Below are positions 1 through 7,217 of a DNA stretch of 7,316 nt, one piece after another. Origin of the DNA: Flavihumibacter sp. (lineage in GTDB: Bacteria > Bacteroidota > Bacteroidia > Chitinophagales > Chitinophagaceae). The position numbers and the translations under genes were made by a program. The notes under the pieces were generated by a model. It saw only the letters and a program-made list of their open reading frames with translations. It did no database searches and was not told where the DNA came from. Position 1 is the first letter of the stretch, and each line of letters opens with the position of its first letter. The stretch is from NCBI GenBank assembly GCA_025455285.1, contig JALOMU010000261.1:1-7316 (forward strand), given 5' to 3'.

Positions 1-144
1 GTCTATTATGACTATTTACCTCATTATGAGCTGATTAATCCGGTTATTGGAGTATCAGGAAATACTCCTCCGACTTATTATATCAATACGATGCTCGATC
101 GTTTTTCAGGCGATATTTTCTCTCCCCCTCCTGAACTGGCATAA
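1..144 (+). CDS. 3' end of an unidentified protein gene (partial)
   Basis: An open frame enters from the left edge and ends at a TAA at 142-144, giving 47 residues with no start inside the window. The tail is rich in Tyr and Pro (it begins VYYDYLPHYEL and ends FSPPPELA). I do not recognise the family, and no motif, membrane segment or repeat is visible. All other frames over this stretch are interrupted by stops early, so this frame is the best candidate, but 47 codons can stay open by chance. It lies 76 bases upstream of the efflux adaptor gene on the same strand, so it could be a preceding independent gene or the first member of a longer transcript. The sequence does not decide this. Confidence 0.5.
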   Translation, partial: VYYDYLPHYELINPVIGVSGNTPPTYYINTMLDRFSGDIFSPPPELA

Positions 145-220
145 GCTATTCTCTCTTTTAGTACATTATTGATTCAGCAGGCAATCACTGTCTGTTTATT
201 CCCTTAATTCATTCAATTGT
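145..220 (+). other. Intergenic leader upstream of the efflux operon
   Basis: This 76-base AT-rich gap is the only sizeable non-coding space before the pump genes, so it is the likely place for their promoter and any operator. I see no exact Bacteroidota-type promoter (TTTG about 19-21 bases before TAnnTTTG). The nearest resemblance is TACATTATTG around 162-171, which is weak. No inverted repeat typical of a TetR- or MarR-type operator and no Shine-Dalgarno before the ATG at 221 can be seen. The lack of a Shine-Dalgarno is normal for Bacteroidota. Confidence 0.35.
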
Positions 221-1360
221 ATGAACGATACTGTCAATCACCTTAACAGGTGGTGCACTATCCTGTTTACAGGTATAGCTTACTTATTGGTTTCCTGCAC
301 CTCAACTGAAAAACCAGCCACGGAAGAGAAAACAAATTTCCAGGTTATTCACCCGGTAAAACTAGATACCAGTTTTCAGAAAGAATATGTCGCTTCTATT
401 CAATCTGTTCAACAGGTTGAAATCAGGGCCAGAGTAGCCGGATTTATTGAAAAGATCCTGGTTGATGAAGGCCAATCCGTTGCAGCCGGACAGGTTTTAT
501 TTCAGTTAAACAGTCGCGCTTTCCGGGAGGATCTACTTAAATCCAGGGCACAGTTAAAGTCCCTGCAAGCGGATCTCAAAGCAGTAGAAGTCGAGTTGAA
601 AAATGCTCAAATACTTACTGATAAAAACATTATATCCGGTGCAGAGTTAGAATTGTTAAATGCAAAAAAGGTAGCTGCAGCAGCAAAAATTGAAGAAGCA
701 ACTGCCGCCGTTGCACTGGCAGAACTGAATTTATCCTTTACGCAGGTCCGGGCACCTTTTGCCGGAAAAATCAATCGTATACCCAACAAAACCGGAAGTT
801 TAGTGGACGAAGGGGCATTGTTGACTACGCTCTCAAATGACCGGGAAGTTTTTGCCTATTTTAATCTATCTGAAAAAGAATACCTGGACATGCATAAGGA
901 ATCAGGCACCCGCAATCTAAAGGTGTCGATGAAACTGGCCAACGATGAGCTTTATCCTGTTATGGGTACAGTCGAAACGATCGAATCTGAAATTAATCAG
1001 GCATCCGGAACAATTGCCTTGCGAGCACGATTTACCAACAAACAGGGTTGGCTGAAACACTGCGCTTCTGCAAAAGTGATTCGGGAAATGAAATTAAAAG
1101 ATGTTTTCGCCATACCCCAGCGATCTACTTTTGAAGTCCAGGACCAACTCAATGTATATGTCGTCGATACATCCAACCGGGTTAGGATTAGAAGGATTAT
1201 TACTAAAGGCAGGTTGCCTCATCTTTTCCTGGTGGAATCGGGAATTTCAACTACCGACCGAATTATTTATGAAGGCGTACAACTGGCGCAGGAGGGAGAA
1301 CTGGTTCAACCGGAACTGGTTGGACCAGATTTGCTCTTCAACCAGGTAGTGAAACGTTGA
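221..1360 (+). CDS. RND efflux periplasmic adaptor (membrane fusion) lipoprotein, AcrA/MexA-like
   Basis: This 379-residue protein would link an inner-membrane RND pump to an outer-membrane channel in the periplasm. The N-terminus has a hydrophobic stretch (residues 12-25) and a lipobox LVSC with Cys26, so it is predicted to be lipid-anchored after signal peptidase II cleavage. Two lipoyl-like half-motifs (about 66-100, with AGFIEKILVDEGQSV, and about 172-205, with VRAPFAGKI) flank an alpha-helical, Ala/Leu/Glu-rich hairpin (about 102-170) that would dock on the channel. The beta-barrel and membrane-proximal domains follow (about 206-365). Length is usual for the family. ATG 221 is the only in-frame Met ahead of the signal sequence. 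The pump gene starts 31 bases downstream. One oddity is Cys281 in the LKHCASAKV segment, where family members usually have Gly (as in LKxG). Substrate is not predictable. The family call is firm. Confidence 0.95.
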   Translation: MNDTVNHLNRWCTILFTGIAYLLVSCTSTEKPATEEKTNFQVIHPVKLDTSFQKEYVASIQSVQQVEIRARVAGFIEKILVDEGQSVAAGQVLFQLNSRAFREDLLKSRAQLKSLQADLKAVEVELKNAQILTDKNIISGAELELLNAKKVAAAAKIEEATAAVALAELNLSFTQVRAPFAGKINRIPNKTGSLVDEGALLTTLSNDREVFAYFNLSEKEYLDMHKESGTRNLKVSMKLANDELYPVMGTVETIESEINQASGTIALRARFTNKQGWLKHCASAKVIREMKLKDVFAIPQRSTFEVQDQLNVYVVDTSNRVRIRRIITKGRLPHLFLVESGISTTDRIIYEGVQLAQEGELVQPELVGPDLLFNQVVKR

Positions 1361-1391
1361 TTTTCATTCTTCAATTTTAATTCAATCGTAC

Positions 1392-3596
1392 ATGACGGTC
1401 AAGTTTATACGCAGACCTCTCTTATCTATTGTTATATCCGTAATCATAGCACTGCTGGGTATTTTATCGCTGTTCCGGCTGCCCATGACACAGTTTCCAA
1501 GTGTGGCACCACCCGAAGTAAATGTTACTGTAGAATACACCGGCGCCAATGCGGAAACAGTAACCAAAGCTGCTCTGGTACCCCTGGAAAGAGCCATCAA
1601 TGGTGTGCCCGGAATGAAGTATATGTCCTCTGACGCGGGAAATGATGGAGTGGGAGTAGTACAGGTAATTTTTGAAATTGGAACAGATCCGGATGTGGCA
1701 GCTATTAATGTTCAAAACAGGGTAGCAGCCGTTACCGCCGAACTACCGGAAGAGGTTACAAAGAATGGTGTCAAAATCGCGAAAGAAGAAAATGCGATGT
1801 TGCTGTATCTGAATATTTACAGTAGTAATCCGGAGCACCAGGAAAAGTTTCTCTACAATTTTGCCGACATCAATGTGCTGGCTGAGCTGAAACGAATAAA
1901 CGGGGTTGGCTTTGCTGATATTTTAGGTGCCCGTGAGTATGCGATGCGGATCTGGTTGAAGCCGGATCGTATGCTTGCTTATGGCATTTCTACAGATGAT
2001 ATCCTGGAGGCGCTGGAAGAGCAGAATATAGAAGCTGCTCCGGGAAAAGTAGGAGAAAGCAGCGATAAAGCAGCACAATCGCTACAATATGTAATTAAGT
2101 ATGCGGGTAAGTACAATACAGAAGAAGCATATGAGAAGATTCCTATCAAGTCTGGCTTAAACGGTGATATCCTGCGCATTAGTGATGTAGCAGAGGTGGA
2201 ATTTGGGACTGCTTATTTTGATGTGGAAGCAAAATTCAATGGTAATCCAAGTGCAGCCATCATGTTGAAACAATTGCCGGGATCCAATGCAAAAGAAGTT
2301 ATTGAACAGGTAAAGGAAAGAATGGCCGCCATTAAAAAAAATACATTCCTCGAGGGCATGGAATATGAATTGAGTTATGATGTGAGCCGTTTTCTAGATG
2401 CTTCAGTAAGAGAAGTGATTAAAACACTGATAGAAGCGTTTATCCTGGTTGCGTTGGTTGTATTTATCTTTTTGCAGGATTGGCGGGCAACACTGATTCC
2501 GGTGCTGGCAGTACCGGTTTCGCTGATTGGTACTTTTTTCTTTATGCAGTTCATGGGGTTTTCGTTGAATCTGATCACCTTATTTGCATTGGTTCTTGCA
2601 ATTGGAATAGTGGTCGATGATGCCATTGTTGTGGTAGAAGCAGTTCATGCAAAAATGGAAAAATCGGCTATAGGTGCCCGTAGGGCAACAGAACTGGCTA
2701 TGAAAGAGATCAGTGGGGCGATCATTGCCATTACCCTGGTGATGTCGGCGGTATTTATACCGGTAACATTTATGACTGGTCCGGCTGGCATATTTTTCCG
2801 ACAGTTTTCTCTGACCATGGCTACGGCGATTGTGTTATCCGGGATAGTTGCCCTCACACTTACTCCTGCACTTTGTGCTTTGTTACTGAAGCAACACCAG
2901 CAGGGGCAGCATAAAAAGGGGCTCCTTAATCGCTTCTTTACCTCCTTCAACAGCCGGTACGATAAAATACAAAACCGATACACTGGTTTTCTGTCAAAAA
3001 TTATAACCAGAAGAACTGTCACTTTCGGTGCCTTGCTTTTATTCAGTTTGGGTGCTGGTTTGCTTGGTAAAAATCTCCCTTCGGGATTTATACCCAATGA
3101 AGATCAGGGAACATTTTATGCCAGTATTACTACTCCCTCCGGTTCAACACTTGAAAGAACCCGGCAGGTAGTGGAAGCGGTTCGGCTGGCATGTAATGGA
3201 ATGGATGCGATTGAATCCATTTCAACACTTTCTGGTACCAATATCTTATCCGATGGTACGGGCGCTACCTATGGTACCTGTTTGATTAACCTGAAGCCCT
3301 GGGAAGACCGGACGCAAACTGTGGAAGAAGTTATTCGTGAGGTTGAAAAACGAACGGCTAATATACGCGATGCACGAATTGAATTCTTTCCTCCTCCTGC
3401 CGTTCCGGGCTACGGTAACGCAAGTGGCTTTGAATTGCGCTTGCTGGACAAAACGGGAAGTGGCGATTTAAAACAGATGGAAATCGCCGTAAAGCAGTTT
3501 ATAGCCGATTTGAAAGCACGTCCCGAAATTGCGAGCGCGTTCACGATTTTCGGTGGAAGATGCCATGAGTACGCTTCAGACATTACTGGGCAGTGA
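1392..3596 (+). CDS. N-terminal fragment of RND efflux pump (TM1-TM7)
   Basis: This 734-residue frame starts at ATG 1392 with the typical RND opening (FIRRPLLSIVISVIIALLG). It contains TM1 (about 10-30) and the first periplasmic porter half, including PSVAPPEVNVTVEYTGANAETV (37-57). TM2-TM6 (about 340-500) carry the GIVVDDAIVVVEAV motif, with the proton-relay aspartates D409 and D410 equivalent to AcrB D407/D408. TM7 (about 541-560) and the beginning of the second porter half follow, with GFIPNEDQGTFY (565-576). Sequence matches the family through F720. The last 14 residues (from GGRCHEY to the TGA at 3594-3596) are out-of-frame translation with no family resemblance. Without TM8-TM12, including the TM10 lysine, the product cannot make the proton relay or the trimer interface, so it is expected to be non-functional. 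The start has no Shine-Dalgarno. Confidence 0.85.
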   Translation: MTVKFIRRPLLSIVISVIIALLGILSLFRLPMTQFPSVAPPEVNVTVEYTGANAETVTKAALVPLERAINGVPGMKYMSSDAGNDGVGVVQVIFEIGTDPDVAAINVQNRVAAVTAELPEEVTKNGVKIAKEENAMLLYLNIYSSNPEHQEKFLYNFADINVLAELKRINGVGFADILGAREYAMRIWLKPDRMLAYGISTDDILEALEEQNIEAAPGKVGESSDKAAQSLQYVIKYAGKYNTEEAYEKIPIKSGLNGDILRISDVAEVEFGTAYFDVEAKFNGNPSAAIMLKQLPGSNAKEVIEQVKERMAAIKKNTFLEGMEYELSYDVSRFLDASVREVIKTLIEAFILVALVVFIFLQDWRATLIPVLAVPVSLIGTFFFMQFMGFSLNLITLFALVLAIGIVVDDAIVVVEAVHAKMEKSAIGARRATELAMKEISGAIIAITLVMSAVFIPVTFMTGPAGIFFRQFSLTMATAIVLSGIVALTLTPALCALLLKQHQQGQHKKGLLNRFFTSFNSRYDKIQNRYTGFLSKIITRRTVTFGALLLFSLGAGLLGKNLPSGFIPNEDQGTFYASITTPSGSTLERTRQVVEAVRLACNGMDAIESISTLSGTNILSDGTGATYGTCLINLKPWEDRTQTVEEVIREVEKRTANIRDARIEFFPPPAVPGYGNASGFELRLLDKTGSGDLKQMEIAVKQFIADLKARPEIASAFTIFGGRCHEYASDITGQ

Positions 3597-4482
3597 GTAT
3601 GCCACGAATTTTATCCGGTTCGGACAATTATATAAAGTGATGGTGCAAGCCCTTCCTGAATACAGGGCCGTGCCGGAAGATATTCTCCAACTCTATGTGA
3701 AAAACAAACAGGGCGAAATGGTACCCCTTGCGGCATTTGCAACATTGGAAAAAGTGTATGGCGTTGACCAGATTACCCGCTATAATATGTACCCATCTGC
3801 AGAAATTAATGGGGAGGCGGCTGATGGTTTCAGCAGCGGATCTGCTATTGCAGCCATCCAGCAAACTGCTGCTGAAAAATTGCCGCAGGGTTTTGATATT
3901 GACTGGGCGGGTATTACACGTGATGAAGTAGCTGCTGGAAACCAGGCCGTATATATCTTTTTCATTTGTCTGCTGTTTGTGTATCTCATCCTGGTGGCAC
4001 AATACGAAAGCATCCTCTTACCACTTCCGGTTATTCTTTCCCTGCCAACCGGAATTTTTGGTGCATTCCTGTTTCTTGGGGTACTAGGACTTGAAAACAA
4101 TATCTATGCGCAGCTGGCAATGATCATGTTAATTGGTTTATTGGGCAAGAATGCCATCCTGATTGTTGAATTTGCTTCCATCAAAGAAAGGAATGGTGTA
4201 CCTGCCATTAAAGCTGCACTCGAGGGAGCAAAGGTTCGTTTGCGACCTATCCTGATGACTTCTTTTGCCTTTGTTGCAGGATTGGTACCCTTGTTATTTG
4301 CGACTGGTGCCGGTGCTGTGGGTAACCGAACCATTGGTACTGCAGCAGCGGGTGGCATGCTGATCGGAACCCTATTTGGAGTGGTGCTGGTTCCTGGGCT
4401 ATATGTTGTATTTGCCAGCATCTCTAAAGGTTTCAAAATGACTCCGCGCAAGGATGAAAAACCATTCACAGAAATTATGTAA
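3529..4482 (+). CDS. C-terminal fragment of RND efflux pump (TM8-TM12)
   Basis: This is the continuation of the pump in the +1 frame. Family-like sequence begins at S8-V9-E10-D11 (from 3550). The open frame can be extended to a TTG at 3529, and the first ATG is at 3565, but neither looks like a genuine start because both lie inside the disrupted gene and have no start signal. It holds the docking and porter remainder (about 8-138), then TM8 (about 141-157), TM9 (165-187), TM10 (192-217), TM11 (238-262) and TM12 (268-297). Key residues are K207 in GLLGKNAILIVEF, equivalent to AcrB K940, and RLRP at 237-240 entering TM11. The upstream frame stops at 3596, downstream of both candidate starts, so translational reinitiation is conceivable. 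A product beginning in the periplasmic domain without a leading TM segment is unlikely to insert correctly. Confidence 0.75.
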   Translation: MRARSRFSVEDAMSTLQTLLGSEYATNFIRFGQLYKVMVQALPEYRAVPEDILQLYVKNKQGEMVPLAAFATLEKVYGVDQITRYNMYPSAEINGEAADGFSSGSAIAAIQQTAAEKLPQGFDIDWAGITRDEVAAGNQAVYIFFICLLFVYLILVAQYESILLPLPVILSLPTGIFGAFLFLGVLGLENNIYAQLAMIMLIGLLGKNAILIVEFASIKERNGVPAIKAALEGAKVRLRPILMTSFAFVAGLVPLLFATGAGAVGNRTIGTAAAGGMLIGTLFGVVLVPGLYVVFASISKGFKMTPRKDEKPFTEIM

Positions 4483-4484
4483 TT

Positions 4485-5924
4485 ATGAATCGTTACCTGT
4501 TTATGCTTTTTATTGGTGCCTGGATACAATCCTGTATTCCAGCAAAGCCAGTATTACCGGCATCTCCTGAATTGCCGGCCAGTTTTCATTTGGATAGCTC
4601 TACAACGCTGGCTGATTCAGGATCGGCAGCAAGCATTCAATGGTCTGATTTTTTTGCAGATACAGCTTTACATCGCCTTGTAGAAACAGGACTAGCACAG
4701 AACCTGGATATGAAAATCGCCTACCAGCGAATTGAAATGGCTAAGTCCAATCATTTGTATGCACGCAGTTTTCTACGGCCGGAAGTAAATCTAAACCTGG
4801 CATCAAGTCTCCGTAGATTTGGTTTGTACACGATGGATGGAGCAGGTAATATCACAACTGATATTTCCCCGGGGAAAATTGTTCCAATCAATTTACCGGA
4901 TTATTTTCCCGCCATTCAGGCATCCTGGGAGGTAGATATCTGGGGTAAATTAAAGAATCAGAAAAAAGCGGCTTTTTCAAGGGTACTGGCTAGCCAGGAG
5001 GCCCGGCAATTACTAAAAACTGAGTTGGTTGCTTCTCTGGCAACTGGATACTATGAACTGCTTGCCCTGCAACAAACCACCCGCCTTCTGCAGCAGACAA
5101 TTGCTTTTCAGCAGGAAGCGATGAAAATGATGGAAGTGCAGAAACAGGCAGGCCGGCTCAATGAATTGGCCATCAAACAGTTTGCCGCGCTTACTAAAAA
5201 TATGGAATCGGCTGTAGTAGAAATAAAACAGGCACAGGTAGAAGAACAGAACCGGATGCTGCTGCTTACCGGTCAATATGTACCAGTCGTTTATCCGGAT
5301 ACAAGTCTGCAACTACAAGCTATTGAAGCAAATCGACTAACCATTGGCTCGCCTGGTGAACTGTTGAGGAATCGTCCCGATATCCGGCAGGCTGAATGGG
5401 AACTGATTGCGGCCAAAGCTGATCTTAATTCGGCCCGGGCAGCTTTCTATCCTGCCTTAACCCTTACCGGATATGGAGGCTATCAGGCATTTAATCCGGG
5501 TTATCTCTTTCGCAGTCCGGAGTCGATCGCATATGGATTATTTGGAGGAATAACCGCACCCTTGCTCAATCGGGCAGCCATAAAAGCAACATTTAATCAG
5601 GCGGGTGCTGCTCAACTTGAATCATTGTATAGCTACCAGAAAACTGTTTTGCAGGCTTATATGGAAGTGGCAACTGAGCAGAAACGATTGGAGAACTTGC
5701 TTGAATTAACAACCATTAAAAGAGAGGAAGTTCAATTTCTTCGGGATGCGATTGCTATTTCACTGGATCTATTTAACCGCGGAAAAGTTACCTACCTGGA
5801 TGTTCTCATTGCGCGACAGGCAGCATTGGAAGCCGAAATGAGCTTGATTGAAATTAATAAACGCCTGTTATTGGGAAGGGTATCTTTGTACCGGTCACTT
5901 GGTGGCGGGTGGAATAATCAATAA
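4485..5924 (+). CDS. Outer-membrane efflux channel lipoprotein, TolC/OprM (NodT) family
   Basis: This 479-residue protein would form the trimeric outer-membrane and periplasmic duct through which the RND pump discharges. A short signal sequence ends in IQSC, with Cys17 as the predicted lipidated residue, typical of OprM-like channels. Two outer-membrane efflux repeats are visible. The first (about 62-260) includes SWEVDIWGKL (147-156), close to the family's SWELDLWGRL. The second (about 288-475) begins with the hallmark segment GSPGELLRNRPDIRQAE (288-304) and continues with SARAAFYPALTLTG (316-329) and RGKVTYLDVLIARQAALEAE (432-451). Length is normal and no defect is seen. ATG 4485 lies 2 bases after the pump stop at 4480-4482, so translation is probably coupled to the pump frame. 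It completes the adaptor-pump-channel gene order usual for these operons. Confidence 0.95.
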   Translation: MNRYLFMLFIGAWIQSCIPAKPVLPASPELPASFHLDSSTTLADSGSAASIQWSDFFADTALHRLVETGLAQNLDMKIAYQRIEMAKSNHLYARSFLRPEVNLNLASSLRRFGLYTMDGAGNITTDISPGKIVPINLPDYFPAIQASWEVDIWGKLKNQKKAAFSRVLASQEARQLLKTELVASLATGYYELLALQQTTRLLQQTIAFQQEAMKMMEVQKQAGRLNELAIKQFAALTKNMESAVVEIKQAQVEEQNRMLLLTGQYVPVVYPDTSLQLQAIEANRLTIGSPGELLRNRPDIRQAEWELIAAKADLNSARAAFYPALTLTGYGGYQAFNPGYLFRSPESIAYGLFGGITAPLLNRAAIKATFNQAGAAQLESLYSYQKTVLQAYMEVATEQKRLENLLELTTIKREEVQFLRDAIAISLDLFNRGKVTYLDVLIARQAALEAEMSLIEINKRLLLGRVSLYRSLGGGWNNQ

Positions 5925-5933
5925 TACAACAAC

Positions 5934-7205
5934 ATGGAAATTGTCATCATTCTTTGCCTTATTTTTCTGAATGGAATCTTTTCCATGAGTGAAGTAGCGC
6001 TTATATCTTCCCGTAAGTTTAAACTGGAGGGAGAAGCGAAACGCGGAAGTAAGAATGCAAAAGCTGCACTCAAGCTTTCTGAAAATCCCAATACATTTTT
6101 ATCTACGGTTCAAATTGGTATTACCCTGATTGGTATCCTCACAGGTATTTACAGTGGGGAAAAAATAACCGAAGATGTAAGGGCTTTTGTTGGGAGTATT
6201 AACTTGCTGCAGCCATATGCTGATACGGTTTCTGTGGCAGTAGTGCTGATCGTATTGACTTTTTTCTCTATTGTATTTGGAGAGCTGATTCCCAAAAGAA
6301 TTGGCCTGATGTTCCCGGAAAGTATTGCAAAAATGGTAGCACGACCTATGAACCTGTTATCGGTAGTAACAAAACCCTTCATCTGGCTGCTGACAATTAC
6401 TAATAATTTTTTCCTGGGATTATTTGGATTGAAGAATAAAGAAGAAGGAATTGTAAGTGAAGAAGAAATTAAAGCCATCATACAAGATAGTACAGACAGT
6501 GGAGAGATACAGGAGATTGAGCAGGATATTGTAGAAAGAGTGTTTGCGCTTGGTGATCGAAAAGTAAATGAATTAATGACACATCGAAGTGATATGGTAT
6601 TTATGGATTATAACGATGAACTTACAGAAATAGCCAGAAAGATTTCAGAAGAGCCTCATTCGGTGTATCCTGTTATCCAGGGATCTCTTGATAAAATTAA
6701 AGGGGTTATTTCAGTAAAGGATTTGTTTCCTGTAACCTGCGGCATACAGGCTTTTGAGATGGATCAGTTTATTCGCCAGCCATTGTATCTGCACGGTTCC
6801 ACACCGGCGTATAGGGTACTGGAGAAATTCCGGAAAGAAAAGATGCATATTGGATTAGTAATAGATGAATACGGCGCATTGGAAGGCCTTATTACAATGG
6901 ATGATATCCTGGATGCCCTGGTAGGCGATGTGACAGAATACAACCAGGCAGAATACGCAATTGTTGAAACAGGTGCGGATCAATGGATTGCAGACGGACA
7001 ATATTCTTATTTTGAATTTCTGCATTATTTTTCGATTGAAGAACCAGAACAGGAAAAAGATTTCAATACACTGGGCGGTTTCCTGCTTCAGGAGCTGGAT
7101 CATATTCCCGCAGTAGGTGAAAAATTAAACTGGAATGGTTTGGGTTTCGAAATTCTGGAAATGGATAATCTCCGGATTGAAAAAATCCGGATTAAAAAAC
7201 TATAA
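5934..7205 (+). CDS. CNNM/CorC-type membrane protein (DUF21, CBS pair, CorC_HlyC domain)
   Basis: This 423-residue protein belongs to the family often labelled 'hemolysin' or CorC/TlyC-like. Characterised members are linked to Mg2+/Co2+ efflux, and haemolytic activity is not implied. The DUF21 (CNNM) transmembrane domain covers about 1-165, with a first helix at 2-18 leading into SMSEVALISS (17-26), an inner helix at about 98-116 and the conserved FGELIPKRIG (115-124). An acidic linker (about 168-200) precedes two CBS domains (about 213-270 and 280-335). The second ends in DEYGALEGLITMDDILDALVGDV (positions 311-333). CBS pairs usually bind adenine nucleotides. The CorC_HlyC domain (about 345-421) includes the segment DFNTLGGFLLQELDHIP (376-392). 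The start lies 9 bases after the channel gene, so it may share the transcript, but its function is not obviously tied to drug efflux. The gene looks intact. Confidence 0.9.
   Translation: MEIVIILCLIFLNGIFSMSEVALISSRKFKLEGEAKRGSKNAKAALKLSENPNTFLSTVQIGITLIGILTGIYSGEKITEDVRAFVGSINLLQPYADTVSVAVVLIVLTFFSIVFGELIPKRIGLMFPESIAKMVARPMNLLSVVTKPFIWLLTITNNFFLGLFGLKNKEEGIVSEEEIKAIIQDSTDSGEIQEIEQDIVERVFALGDRKVNELMTHRSDMVFMDYNDELTEIARKISEEPHSVYPVIQGSLDKIKGVISVKDLFPVTCGIQAFEMDQFIRQPLYLHGSTPAYRVLEKFRKEKMHIGLVIDEYGALEGLITMDDILDALVGDVTEYNQAEYAIVETGADQWIADGQYSYFEFLHYFSIEEPEQEKDFNTLGGFLLQELDHIPAVGEKLNWNGLGFEILEMDNLRIEKIRIKKL
7171..7200 (+). repeat. 15-base tandem repeat, also a hairpin, at the 3' end of the CorC-like gene
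   Basis: Two adjacent 15-base units, TCCGGATTGAAAAAA (7171-7185) and TCCGGATTAAAAAAC (7186-7200), encode the RIEKI/RIKKL end of the protein. Because TCCGGA is self-complementary, the stretch can also fold with an 8-base-pair stem (TCCGGATT at 7171-7178 with AATCCGGA at 7184-7191, loop GAAAA). No T-run follows on the + strand, so it does not look like an intrinsic terminator. Confidence 0.6.
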
Positions 7206-7217
7206 TACCTTTATCCT

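Larger units (their letters stand above)
1392..4482 (+). pseudogene. Disrupted RND (HAE1/AcrB-like) inner-membrane efflux pump gene
   Basis: The two open frames here are the front and back parts of one AcrB-type proton/drug antiporter. The front part reads normally up to about F720 (codon 3549-3551). The back part resumes in the +1 frame at S-V-E-D-A-M (from 3550). AcrB has about 22 residues between the matching points (after RLTRVRPN and before SISDIN), and these are absent here. Joined, the two parts give about 1030 residues, against roughly 1050 for the family. The lesion is therefore best explained as a deletion of about 65 bases whose length leaves remainder 2 when divided by 3, near the start of the C-terminal docking subdomain that faces the outer-membrane channel. 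Both halves keep conserved residues: Asp409/Asp410 in TM4 of the front half, and the TM10 Lys and TM11 RLRP motif in the back half. This suggests recent damage or an assembly joint. The intact adaptor and channel genes flank it. Confidence 0.85.

Noticed and set aside
145..220. Bacteroidota-type promoter before the adaptor gene
   Set aside because: TACATTATTG only partly fits TAnnTTTG, and no TTTG lies at a suitable distance upstream, so I did not call a promoter site.
201..1394. Similar sequence just before the adaptor and pump starts (TTAATTCATTCAATTGT and TTTAATTCAATCGTAC)
   Set aside because: The likeness is short and AT-rich. It probably reflects the A/T-rich leaders common in Bacteroidota and does not support a shared regulatory element.
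2645..3097. 150-codon open frame on the minus strand
   Set aside because: It lies entirely within the pump's well-conserved coding sequence on the other strand and its translation has no recognisable domain. It is a shadow frame.
3540..3600. Programmed ribosomal frameshift joining the two pump frames
   Set aside because: No classical slippery heptamer is present at the joint (it reads ATTTTCGG), RND pumps are not known to use frameshifting, and about 22 conserved residues would still be missing after a shift.
4104..4529. 141-codon open frame on the minus strand spanning the pump/channel joint
   Set aside because: It is antisense to the conserved TM10-TM12 segment and the start of the channel gene. 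Its composition is Pro/Ala/Met-rich, as expected for a shadow frame, and it has no start context.
7171..7200. Intrinsic terminator
   Set aside because: The hairpin is inside the coding sequence and is followed by TTAAAAAAC, with no run of T. The next gene begins 12 bases after the stop.
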